Shown here in pieces: positions 22,466 through 28,990 of a DNA stretch of 28,990 nt. The stretch spans positions 1-28,990 of the forward strand of contig JANOXC010000148.1 in assembly GCA_031418215.1 (NCBI GenBank), read 5' to 3'. A model generated the notes under the pieces. It saw only the letters and a program-made list of their open reading frames with translations, did no database searches and had not been told where the DNA came from. Source of the stretch: JANOXC01 sp031418215 (GTDB lineage Bacteria > Bacteroidota > Bacteroidia > AKYH767-A > OLB10). A program made the position numbers and the translations under genes. Within the stretch, counting starts at the first letter, position 1. Every line of letters begins with the position of its first letter.

Positions 22466-22586
22466 TGTCATTCAGAGCGTAAGCGAAGAATCTCTCGATC
22501 TCGATGTGAGAATATTATTTACTGTTGCATCATCAAATATCCTGTAAGTAGTAATCTAAAGATGCTTCACTGCGTTCTGCATGACA
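22466..22586. repeat. Inverted-repeat element between the epimerase and PPK2 genes
   Basis: The arms are 22466-22493 (TGTCATTCAGAGCG...GAAGAATCT) and 22560-22586 (AGATGCTTC...CTGCATGACA). They are imperfect inverted copies about 28 bp long around a 66-bp AT-rich centre, together a 121-bp MITE-like unit. The arms follow the same plan as the 4.3-5.4 kb repeats (GTCATT, GAGCG, GAAG, AATCT) but are a different family. Confidence 0.8.
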
Positions 22587-22653
22587 AAAGGAAGAATGTA
22601 TTTAGTCATTCATTAGTAATTGCAATTTTAGAAAATATAATTTCAAAAACACC

Positions 22654-23403
22654 ATGCCAAAAAAATCACTAACCAGCATTGACACCACAGCTCCGAAGAA
22701 ATTTAATAAAGAACAATCAAAAAAAGAACTTGTAAAATTGAAAATGCGGCTAGAAGAGTTGCAGAATCTCTTGTATGCTGAAAGTCAGCATGCGCTTTTA
22801 GTGGTTTTGCAGGGATTGGATGCTTCAGGAAAGGACGGAGCAATCAAGAATGTATTTGACGCAGTGAACCCCATGGGATGTCGCGTTGTTTCATTTAAAG
22901 CACCCACTGCTTTGGAAGCAAAGCATGACTTTCTCTGGAGGGTTCATCAGAATGTCCCGGAAAAGGGAATGATAAATGTTTTTAACAGATCTCATTATGA
23001 GGATGTACTCATTCAACGTGTGCATCACTGGGTTGACGAAAAAACGATAATCAATCGCTTTGAGCAAATTAATAATTTCGAGAAGCTGCTGAAAGATACT
23101 GGTACTACTGTGCTGAAATTTTATCTTCATGTGTCCAAAGAGGAGCAATTGACTAGATTGAATGAACGGATGAGTGACAAAACTAAAATGTGGAAGTACA
23201 ATGAAAATGATATTAAAGAACGATCCTATTGGAATGATTACCGAAAAGCTTATGACGATGTGTTTGAGAAATGCTCAAAGCATGCTGAATGGAACATTGT
23301 GCCTTCTGATCAGAACTGGTATAAGGAATTGCTTATTTCCACCAAAGTAGTAGAAGCACTGGAGCGTTTGAAAATGAAATTTCCGGGGTTGAAGAAAGGA
23401 TAG
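22654..23403 (+). CDS. Polyphosphate kinase 2 family protein
   Basis: This 249-residue PPK2 transfers phosphate between polyphosphate and nucleotides in the cytoplasm. Walker A is G-L-D-A-S-G-K-D-G-A (51-60). The segment N-P-M-G-C-R-V-V-S-F-K-A-P-T and the following H-D-F-L-W-R-V-H resemble the short class III enzymes, which act on AMP and ADP. The Walker B-like region is F-N-R-S-H-Y-E-D-V-L. The lid has L-N-E-R-M-S-D-K-T-K-M-W-K-Y. The length is that of a single PPK2 domain and no residue seems missing. The class is inferred from the motifs. No clear TAnnTTTG box precedes it; an inverted-repeat element lies about 70 bases upstream. Confidence 0.92.
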   Translation: MPKKSLTSIDTTAPKKFNKEQSKKELVKLKMRLEELQNLLYAESQHALLVVLQGLDASGKDGAIKNVFDAVNPMGCRVVSFKAPTALEAKHDFLWRVHQNVPEKGMINVFNRSHYEDVLIQRVHHWVDEKTIINRFEQINNFEKLLKDTGTTVLKFYLHVSKEEQLTRLNERMSDKTKMWKYNENDIKERSYWNDYRKAYDDVFEKCSKHAEWNIVPSDQNWYKELLISTKVVEALERLKMKFPGLKKG

Positions 23404-23482
23404 AACGAAAATTGAGCATAAATGAATGGCGATTAAAGTTGTCTAGCCAATCCTAAATATAGAAGGTGAATGGGAATCGCAT

Positions 23483-23509
23483 AAAAAAAAGCCGGCAAAA
23501 GCCGGCTTT
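23483..23509 (-). terminator. Intrinsic terminator of the Nif3/zinc-ribbon operon
   Basis: AAAGCCGGC-AAAA-GCCGGCTTT, a perfect 9-bp stem (23488-23509). On the minus strand it is followed by a run of T (A tract at 23483-23490 on plus). It lies 24 bases beyond the stop of the zinc-ribbon gene and might also stop transcription from the PPK2 side. Confidence 0.88.
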
Positions 23510-23533
23510 CAAATATCTTGTAATAAAAAGGTA

Positions 23534-24409
23534 TTAATCCAGAATAGCAGGATCAACCAATATCCTTCCACAATGCTCGCAAACAATAACTTTTTTGCGT
23601 TGGCGGATATCTAACTGACGTTGTGGTGGGATTTTATTAAAGCAACCTCCGCATGCATCACGGGCAATAGAAACAACAGCCAGGCCATTGCGTACATTGT
23701 TACGGATGCGTTTGTAAGCAGTTAACAAGCGCTCATCAATAATCGTTTCCGCTTTCTTAGATTCCTTCAACAACAATTCTTCTTCTTTTTCTGTCTCAGC
23801 GATGATAGACTCCAATTCGCCTTGCTTGGTCTTTAAATCAGCTTTACGATCTTCAAGGAGGGTCTCAGAGGCTTCTACAATTTGCTTTTTAGCTGCAAGA
23901 TCTCCTGTATGCTCTTTAATACGTTTTTCAGAAAGTTGTATTTCCAATTGTTGGAATTCAATTTCTTTATTCAACGAATCATATTCGCGATTATTTTTCA
24001 CACCCATCTGCTGGGTCTGGTATTTCTTTATTTGTGCATTGGCATCCTTAATCGCTTGCTTACGCATTTTTGCCTGCTCCTCAAGTGCACTTGTTTCTTC
24101 GGTATAGTTCCCAACACGGGTCTCTAAACCGGCAATCTCATCTTCAAGATCGCTCACTTCCAGTGGAAGTTCTCCTCTAACATTGCGGATTTGGTCCACT
24201 TCACTGTCAATCAACTGTAATTGAAACAGTGCGCGTAACTTATCTTCAATGGCATTTTCCCCACGTACAATCGGACGTGCCAAAGGGTTGATTTTCTTAG
24301 GAGCTTCCTTAATCACAGGTAGCATTTCCTCTTCTTTCTTTGCTTTTACCTTTTTAACAGGTTTTTCTGCAACTTTTTTTTCTGCAACTTTCTTTTCTTT
24401 GACTGCCAT
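23534..24409 (-). CDS. Zinc ribbon coiled-coil protein (C4-type, PF02591-like)
   Basis: This is a 291-residue protein. An N-terminal Lys/Glu-rich tract (1-40, repeated A-E-K-K-V) is followed by a long coiled coil (about 60-215, heptad E/L/K pattern). A C-terminal zinc ribbon has cysteines C253-G-G-C256 and C277-E-H-C280. This matches the bacterial family that pairs a coiled hairpin with a C4 zinc ribbon. The basic tail may bind nucleic acid. Function is not established; its frequent position beside Nif3, as here (6-base gap), suggests a shared role. The gene belongs to an operon that begins with Nif3 and ends at the terminator. Confidence 0.87.
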   Translation of the reverse strand: MAVKEKKVAEKKVAEKPVKKVKAKKEEEMLPVIKEAPKKINPLARPIVRGENAIEDKLRALFQLQLIDSEVDQIRNVRGELPLEVSDLEDEIAGLETRVGNYTEETSALEEQAKMRKQAIKDANAQIKKYQTQQMGVKNNREYDSLNKEIEFQQLEIQLSEKRIKEHTGDLAAKKQIVEASETLLEDRKADLKTKQGELESIIAETEKEEELLLKESKKAETIIDERLLTAYKRIRNNVRNGLAVVSIARDACGGCFNKIPPQRQLDIRQRKKVIVCEHCGRILVDPAILD

Positions 24410-24415
24410 TTGCGC

Positions 24416-25510
24416 TTATAAATAATAATTAACTGGATTCGTATTGATTTCCGATAATCGGACGGCAAATGTAGGAAATTTCTCCTTTAGTAAATCATGT
24501 ATTATCTCACCTGTGAATTGTTCACTTTCATAATGTCCGATATCAGCAATAACGATCCTGTTATCGGCGTCAAAAAACTGGTGATACTTAAAGTCTGATG
24601 TAATGAATATATCAGCATTTTCCGCCAAAGCAGCCGGTAATAAGAAGCTACCGGCCCAACCACAAACCGCAACCTTACTAACTTTAGATGAAACATTGTT
24701 AGTGTATCTTATACAATTAGTTAGCATGCTTGACTTCAAGGTAAAAAGAAAGTCCTTAAGTGACATAGATTCCTTTAATTCGCCAATCATTCCAGAACCG
24801 GTAAGCTGGTATTGGTTGCTTAACGGATATACATCATAGGCCACTTCTTCATAAGGATGATGTTGTTTTAAAGCGGCTACAATTTCTTGTTCCAGATGTG
24901 CTTCAATAATAAATTCAAGGCGCTCTTCACCTTCAATATGCCTTTCCCCAACCGTCCCAAGAAACGGTTTTGCGCCCGGCTTTGCCCTGAATGATCCTTC
25001 TCCTTTCACGCTAAAACTGCATTCATCGTAATTACCAATCCTGCCCGCACCGGCATTAAACATGGCATTTCGCAATGCTGCTGCATCACTGGATGGAGCA
25101 AAGGTGACTAGCTTTTTGAGTTCGCCCTTGCTTGATAAAATGCGTGTATTTACAAGACCCAGCTTTTCGCAGATCTTTTGATTAACACCGGCGTAAACAT
25201 TATCAAGATTGGTATGAATAGCATAAATAGCAATATCATGTTTGATGGCCTTGATGATGGTGCGTTCAACATAATTCTTCCCATTAATTTTTTTCAGGCC
25301 TGAAAATACAATTGGATGATGGGCAATAACCAGGTTAAATTTTAGCCTGATTGCTTCCTCAATTATGGATTCAATACTGTCAAGGCAAACGAGGGCTCCG
25401 GTTATTTCCATCTCCTTATTACCCGTAATCAGTCCTGAATTGTCATAGCTCTCCTGCAGTGAGAGAGGAGCTTTTTGTTCCAGAATTTGAATGATCTCTT
25501 GTAGTTTCAT
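24416..25510 (-). CDS. Nif3-like dinuclear metal centre protein
   Basis: This is a 364-residue protein of the Nif3/DUF34 (YqfO) family, which forms hexameric toroids with a two-metal site. Metal ligands visible: H64-H65 (I-A-H-H-P-I-V-F), H99 and D103 (I-H-T-N-L-D), and H326/E328 near the C-terminus (I-G-H-Y-E-S-E). The middle part (about 130-240) is the PII-like insertion of long family members. The function is unknown; a GTP cyclohydrolase link has been proposed for some members. The start is the ATG at 25510, since a TACTTTTG box ends 6 bases before it and a TTG further up lies within that box. It is divergent from lpxK. Confidence 0.93.
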   Translation of the reverse strand: MKLQEIIQILEQKAPLSLQESYDNSGLITGNKEMEITGALVCLDSIESIIEEAIRLKFNLVIAHHPIVFSGLKKINGKNYVERTIIKAIKHDIAIYAIHTNLDNVYAGVNQKICEKLGLVNTRILSSKGELKKLVTFAPSSDAAALRNAMFNAGAGRIGNYDECSFSVKGEGSFRAKPGAKPFLGTVGERHIEGEERLEFIIEAHLEQEIVAALKQHHPYEEVAYDVYPLSNQYQLTGSGMIGELKESMSLKDFLFTLKSSMLTNCIRYTNNVSSKVSKVAVCGWAGSFLLPAALAENADIFITSDFKYHQFFDADNRIVIADIGHYESEQFTGEIIHDLLKEKFPTFAVRLSEINTNPVNYYL

Positions 25511-25516
25511 AGCAGA

Positions 25517-25524
25517 CAAAAGTA
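25517..25524 (-). promoter_or_regulatory. -7 promoter box of the Nif3 operon
   Basis: TACTTTTG on the minus strand, 6 bases before the ATG at 25510. Confidence 0.62.
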
Positions 25525-25554
25525 TTGGAAAAGTTACCGCATTGGTTATTAAAA

Positions 25555-25562
25555 TACTTTTG
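25555..25562 (+). promoter_or_regulatory. -7 promoter box of lpxK
   Basis: TACTTTTG, 5 bases before the ATG at 25568, and 30 bases from the divergent Nif3 box, which has the same sequence. Confidence 0.62.
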
Positions 25563-25567
25563 CTGAG

Positions 25568-26617
25568 ATGAGTTGGCGGATAATATTATGGCCTTTTGCC
25601 CAATTGTATGGTTTTGGGATACGGATACGAAACTATTTGTTCAACACCGGTTTGCTAAAACAAGAGGAGTTTGATATACCTGTTATCAGTATCGGAAACC
25701 TAACGACAGGCGGAACAGGGAAAACACCCCATGTTGAATACCTGATCAGATTGTTAAAGGATGAATTTAAAATAGCAGTGCTAAGCAGGGGTTATGGGCG
25801 TTCATCCAAAGGATTCAGATCTGTTCGTGTTGACTCCAAGCCTGACATAATTGGAGACGAGCCTTTGCAATACAAAAGGAAGTTCCCTGATGTTACGGTA
25901 ACTGTTTGCGAAAAACGGGTGAATGGTATCGACCGTTTAATTTTTGAATATCACCCGGAAGTCGTTTTGCTTGATGATGCATTTCAGCACCGTTATGTGA
26001 AGCCTTCTGTCAATTTATTACTTACGGAGTATGCAAAACCACTGTTCAATGATCATTTGCTTCCCATGGGAAATTTACGAGAGCCAAAATCAGAAAAAAA
26101 GCGAGCAGATGCCATTGTGGTAACCAAATGCGCAGCCACCCTTTCTAAGGAGCAACAAGCAGCTTTTATAGAGAAGTTGTCTCCTTTGCCGCAACAACCT
26201 GTGTTCTTTTCATTTATACGATATGGCGAAATTGTTGGATTTAAACATAAAAAGGTTCCCGATCTTTCTTTATATAAAGATCTATGCATATTATTAGTCT
26301 GCGGAATTGCCGATCCATCGCTATTAGTAACGCATCTTCAACAAAAATTCAGGGCAGTTAAGAAAATGATATTTCCTGACCATCACCAGTTCACCATTTC
26401 AGATCTAAAAGCAATCAGTCAGAAATTTGATAATATTGCAGCAGATAGCAAGATCATCATTACCACTGAAAAAGATTTTATGCGTCTGGAAGATGAACCT
26501 ATTTTGCATCTTCCATTTTTCTACTTACCTATTGAAGTAGATTTTATTAAAAATGATGAATATTCATTCGATCAATATATATTAAACCATGTTAGAAAAA
26601 ATAAAGCAAACAGCTGA
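25568..26617 (+). CDS. lpxK: Tetraacyldisaccharide 4'-kinase
   Basis: LpxK phosphorylates the 4' position of the tetraacyl disaccharide to form lipid IVA at the inner membrane. The 349-residue length is usual. Walker A G-N-L-T-T-G-G-T-G-K-T-P (43-54), D-D-A-F-Q-H-R (136-142, the catalytic Asp pair and a typical signature), and L-P-M-G-N-L-R-E-P later are all present. An N-terminal hydrophobic stretch (about 5-20) would serve as the membrane anchor. Its 3' end overlaps the start of the PNP gene by 29 bases, so the two probably form an operon. Confidence 0.96.
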   Translation: MSWRIILWPFAQLYGFGIRIRNYLFNTGLLKQEEFDIPVISIGNLTTGGTGKTPHVEYLIRLLKDEFKIAVLSRGYGRSSKGFRSVRVDSKPDIIGDEPLQYKRKFPDVTVTVCEKRVNGIDRLIFEYHPEVVLLDDAFQHRYVKPSVNLLLTEYAKPLFNDHLLPMGNLREPKSEKKRADAIVVTKCAATLSKEQQAAFIEKLSPLPQQPVFFSFIRYGEIVGFKHKKVPDLSLYKDLCILLVCGIADPSLLVTHLQQKFRAVKKMIFPDHHQFTISDLKAISQKFDNIAADSKIIITTEKDFMRLEDEPILHLPFFYLPIEVDFIKNDEYSFDQYILNHVRKNKANS

Positions 26618-27398
26618 TTGGCTTTTGCAGCAAACCAATTTTACGCCTCAAGTGGGTATTATCTTAGGCTCAGGGCTAGGTGGATTGGTTAAAGAAGTGG
26701 AAGTGAAGCATGAATTATCTTATGCTGATATTCCCAATTTCCCGGTTTCAACTGTTGCCGGACATGGAAGTAAATTGTTGTTTGGAAAAATTGGTGATAC
26801 CAAAGTTGCGGTGATGCAGGGACGGTTTCACTTTTATGAAGGGTATTCCATGCAGGAATTGACTTTTCCGGTTCGGGTGATGAAGCAAATGGGCATTGAG
26901 AAATTACTGCTTTCCAATGCAAGTGGAGGAGTAAATCCCGGTTTTAAAGTGGGCGATCTAATGATCATTGACGACCATATCAATCTAATGGGATCAAACC
27001 CGTTGATTGGAAAAAATATTGATGAACTTGGTCCGAGATTCCCAGATATGAGTCAGCCATATGACAAGGATATGATCAGAAGGGCAGCTGCCATTGCCGC
27101 AGGGATGAAAATCCGCTGCCATGTTGGAGTTTATGCAGCCGTTACCGGTCCCGTTTATGAAACAAGGGCTGAATATAAATATATCAAATTCATTGGTGCC
27201 GATTGCGTTGGAATGTCAACAGTTCCTGAGGTAATTGTAGCGCATCACATGAAACTGCCTGTTTTTGCAATTTCCATTATTACCGACATGGGCGGCCATG
27301 ATGAACCGGAGGTTATTACCCATGAAGAAGTATTAAGAGTGGCCAATGCTGCCGAGCAAACCATGACTTCGTTAATAAAAAAATTATTGTCAAAATAA
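26589..27398 (+). CDS. Purine nucleoside phosphorylase (class II, trimeric type)
   Basis: This 269-residue enzyme splits purine nucleosides with phosphate in the cytoplasm (nucleoside salvage). Motifs: I-I-L-G-S-G-L-G-G-L (24-33, phosphate site), V-A-G-H-G, Q-G-R-F-H-F-Y-E-G-Y (77-86), Y-E-T-R-A-E with the base-binding Glu, and V-G-M-S-T-V-P-E. Where human PNP has Asn243 (ITN), this protein has Asp233 (I-I-T-D-M-G-G). That change can widen substrate choice to 6-aminopurines in the human enzyme. The ATG lies within lpxK (29-base overlap), consistent with translational coupling. Confidence 0.93.
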   Translation: MLEKIKQTADWLLQQTNFTPQVGIILGSGLGGLVKEVEVKHELSYADIPNFPVSTVAGHGSKLLFGKIGDTKVAVMQGRFHFYEGYSMQELTFPVRVMKQMGIEKLLLSNASGGVNPGFKVGDLMIIDDHINLMGSNPLIGKNIDELGPRFPDMSQPYDKDMIRRAAAIAAGMKIRCHVGVYAAVTGPVYETRAEYKYIKFIGADCVGMSTVPEVIVAHHMKLPVFAISIITDMGGHDEPEVITHEEVLRVANAAEQTMTSLIKKLLSK

Positions 27399-27427
27399 AA
27401 TTGCTATAATTCTACAGAATGCTTTAT

Positions 27428-27435
27428 TAACTTTG
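27428..27435 (+). promoter_or_regulatory. -7 promoter box of the choice-of-anchor-B gene
   Basis: TAACTTTG, 17 bases before the ATG at 27453; no -33 TTG at the right distance. Confidence 0.55.
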
Positions 27436-27452
27436 AGTACCTAAAAAATATT

Positions 27453-28850
27453 ATGAGAAGAATTAATATCATAACTACACTATTGATCCTGTTGAGTAGT
27501 TCATTTGCCAAGGCACAGGTTTATGACTCTTTGAATATGAGTCAGCTTTCCAATTGGTTCAATCCTAACGAGCCTCTGGCTACTGCATACAATATAAAGT
27601 ATAATGGTCTGTGGGGATGGGTTGATGGCCAGGGAAATGAGTATGCAATTCTTGGTGCTTCCAGTGGAACATACTTTATAAATGTTACCAATCCTGCTGC
27701 TCCATATATGTGTGACTCTGTCCACGGCAGGCGCAGCAATTGCATCTGGAGAGAAATCAAAACTTATCAGAATTACTGTTACATGGTTAGCGATGATCAA
27801 GCTCCTAATAGTTTGCAGATAGTTGACATGTCTTATCTTCCTGATTCCGTTCATGTGGTTTATGACTCCAATGTGCTTTTTGAACGCTGCCATACAATAT
27901 ATGTTGATGGTGATAAACTTTACGGAGGAGGTCTTCATGGTGGTTCTGTTGGAACAGTTGGAATGGCCGTCTTTAGTCTTGCAAACCCTGCTTCGCCCGT
28001 TTTACTTCGTACATTAAATCAAGATTACGCTTCTCCTACCTATGCCCATGACATGTATGTGCGACATGATACGATATATGCATCTTGCGGATACGATGGT
28101 TTATATATATACCAACTATTACCGAACAATCATTTCAGTTACATTAATTCTCTGACAACTTATGTTGATCAGGGCTACAATCACAGCAGTGCATTGTCGG
28201 AGGATGGACATACGTTGGTAATGACAGATGAAGTTCCTGTGGGACTCGACGTAAAAGTTGTTGACGTAAGCAATCTTGGAAACTTATCCGTGCCGGCACA
28301 TTTCAACTCACATCCTGATGCTACTCCACACAATCCTTTTATTAAAGGCAACCTTGCTTTCATTGCTTATTATATGGATGGTTTGCAGGTATATGATATC
28401 AGCAATCCTGCAAGTCCTGTTCGAGTAGGGTATTATGATACCTATTGGCAAAATCCTGCCGGGACCTATCCTTCTCCAGGCTATGCTGGTGCCTGGGGCG
28501 CTTATCCATGGTTGCCCAGTGGGAATATACTGGTGAGTGATATGCAGAATGGATTGTTTGTTATTGATGCATCGGGTTTAACAGGTATTAGTAATGCTTC
28601 AGCAAATTCAAGTTTCATAGTACAACCAAACCCTGTTGTTAAAGGCAATGACCTGTTGATTCGTTTGAAAAAACCTGTCAATACTGCATCATTATTCATA
28701 AACGATATTTCAGGAAGGGTAATTTTTAATCAAACTGTAACAGGAGAAAAGCTCTCGATTTATACAGGAGCAATGATTGCTGGTATTTACGCTATTAGCA
28801 TTGTTTCTGATGGAGAGATAACAAGCAGCCGATTTATTGTTGTTGAATAA
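27453..28850 (+). CDS. Choice-of-anchor-B family protein with T9SS sorting domain
   Basis: This is a 465-residue secreted protein. A signal peptide (1-21, ending A-K-A-Q) is followed by LVIVD-type repeats of a beta-propeller (for example I-N-V-T-N-P-A-A-P, L-Q-I-V-D-M-S, V-Y-D-I-S-N-P-A-S-P-V), the choice-of-anchor-B family pattern. The last 80 residues (from about 385, V-Q-P-N-P-V-V-K-G) are a Por-type sorting domain that directs type IX secretion. Its ligand is unknown; a surface binding role is inferred. It has its own promoter box and terminator, so it stands alone between the PNP gene and the window end. Confidence 0.9.
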   Translation: MRRINIITTLLILLSSSFAKAQVYDSLNMSQLSNWFNPNEPLATAYNIKYNGLWGWVDGQGNEYAILGASSGTYFINVTNPAAPYMCDSVHGRRSNCIWREIKTYQNYCYMVSDDQAPNSLQIVDMSYLPDSVHVVYDSNVLFERCHTIYVDGDKLYGGGLHGGSVGTVGMAVFSLANPASPVLLRTLNQDYASPTYAHDMYVRHDTIYASCGYDGLYIYQLLPNNHFSYINSLTTYVDQGYNHSSALSEDGHTLVMTDEVPVGLDVKVVDVSNLGNLSVPAHFNSHPDATPHNPFIKGNLAFIAYYMDGLQVYDISNPASPVRVGYYDTYWQNPAGTYPSPGYAGAWGAYPWLPSGNILVSDMQNGLFVIDASGLTGISNASANSSFIVQPNPVVKGNDLLIRLKKPVNTASLFINDISGRVIFNQTVTGEKLSIYTGAMIAGIYAISIVSDGEITSSRFIVVE

Positions 28851-28868
28851 AATGATTTTAAAAATAAG

Positions 28869-28897
28869 GGGCTTGAAAATGATCAAGCCCTTTTTTT
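28869..28897 (+). terminator. Intrinsic terminator after the choice-of-anchor-B gene
   Basis: Stem GGGCTTGA/TCAAGCCC (28869-28876 and 28883-28890) with a 6-base loop, then seven T. It begins 18 bases after the stop codon. Confidence 0.9.
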
Positions 28898-28936
28898 GTG
28901 CCTTTTCAAGCCTGATTTTTATAACTACTTTTCCTC

Positions 28937-28944
28937 TTACTTTG
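28937..28944 (+). promoter_or_regulatory. Possible -7 box for a gene beyond the window
   Basis: TTACTTTG (7 of 8 consensus positions) after the terminator. A gene may begin just outside the window; nothing in the last 46 bases allows a product call. Confidence 0.3.
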
Positions 28945-28990
28945 TATTCTCTGCATAAAAGGTAACAATATTGCCGAAATTGCGTAAGTA

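Noticed and set aside
27501..27938. A 145-codon minus-strand frame
   Set aside because: Antisense shadow of the choice-of-anchor-B gene, which has a signal peptide and family repeats.
28971..28990. A TTG that could open a gene running out of the window
   Set aside because: Only seven codons are visible, too few to support a coding call.

Overview
The window looks like a chromosomal segment of a member of the Bacteroidota. The evidence is an AT-rich base composition, three secreted proteins ending in type IX secretion (T9SS, Por-type) sorting domains, a DUF3822-rsmD pair, GIY-YIG nucleases with their typical repeats, and promoter boxes of the Bacteroidota form TAnnTTTG. Most genes are core or shell housekeeping genes; the accessory part lies at 1.7-5.4 kb.

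Layout. 1-1654: 3' part of triosephosphate isomerase (tpiA) and an overlapping PagL-like outer-membrane lipid A deacylase homologue (+). 1687-4022: a two-gene glycosyltransferase unit, GT4 and membrane GT2 (-). 4023-5448: no host gene except a small GIY-YIG nuclease, embedded in two clusters of palindromic 45-bp and 64-bp repeats; this is the most unusual region. 5449-6951: lipoprotein sulfite oxidase-type molybdoenzyme fused to a C-terminal heme c domain (-). 7249-10160 (-): kdsA, coaD, rsmD and DUF3822. 10185-12529 (+): a RecD-like helicase, a secreted cupredoxin and tRNA-Val. 12541-12746: heptamer repeat arrays. 12753-13412 (-): LolD-type ABC ATPase, divergent from a large vWA-like membrane protein (13480-15570, +). 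15631-16120 (+): a DUF4160/DUF2442 pair. 16321-17541 (+): M48 (Ste24-like) membrane protease. 17737-21204 (+): a 1155-aa secreted beta-propeller/PKD/T9SS protein. 21312-23403 (+): dipeptide epimerase and PPK2 polyphosphate kinase, separated by a second inverted-repeat element. 23534-25510 (-): zinc-ribbon coiled-coil protein and Nif3. 25568-27398 (+): lpxK and purine nucleoside phosphorylase. 27453-28850 (+): a choice-of-anchor-B/T9SS protein.

How the genes fit together. Several act on the envelope: kdsA (Kdo for LPS), lpxK (lipid A 4'-kinase), the PagL homologue (lipid A trimming), the two glycosyltransferases, the LolD-like ATPase and the M48 protease. Three proteins are T9SS cargo (11743, 17737, 27453). 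Others serve nucleotide, coenzyme and energy metabolism (tpiA, coaD, PPK2, PNP) and RNA modification (rsmD).

The main points for a second look are the GIY-YIG gene between near-identical repeat blocks, a recurring TAnnTTTG-N4-6-ATG arrangement at divergent gene pairs that predicts leaderless mRNAs, the DUF4160/DUF2442 module, unusual bases in tRNA-Val, and substitutions at key positions of the PagL and PNP homologues. All assignments come from reading motifs by eye; no database search was possible.
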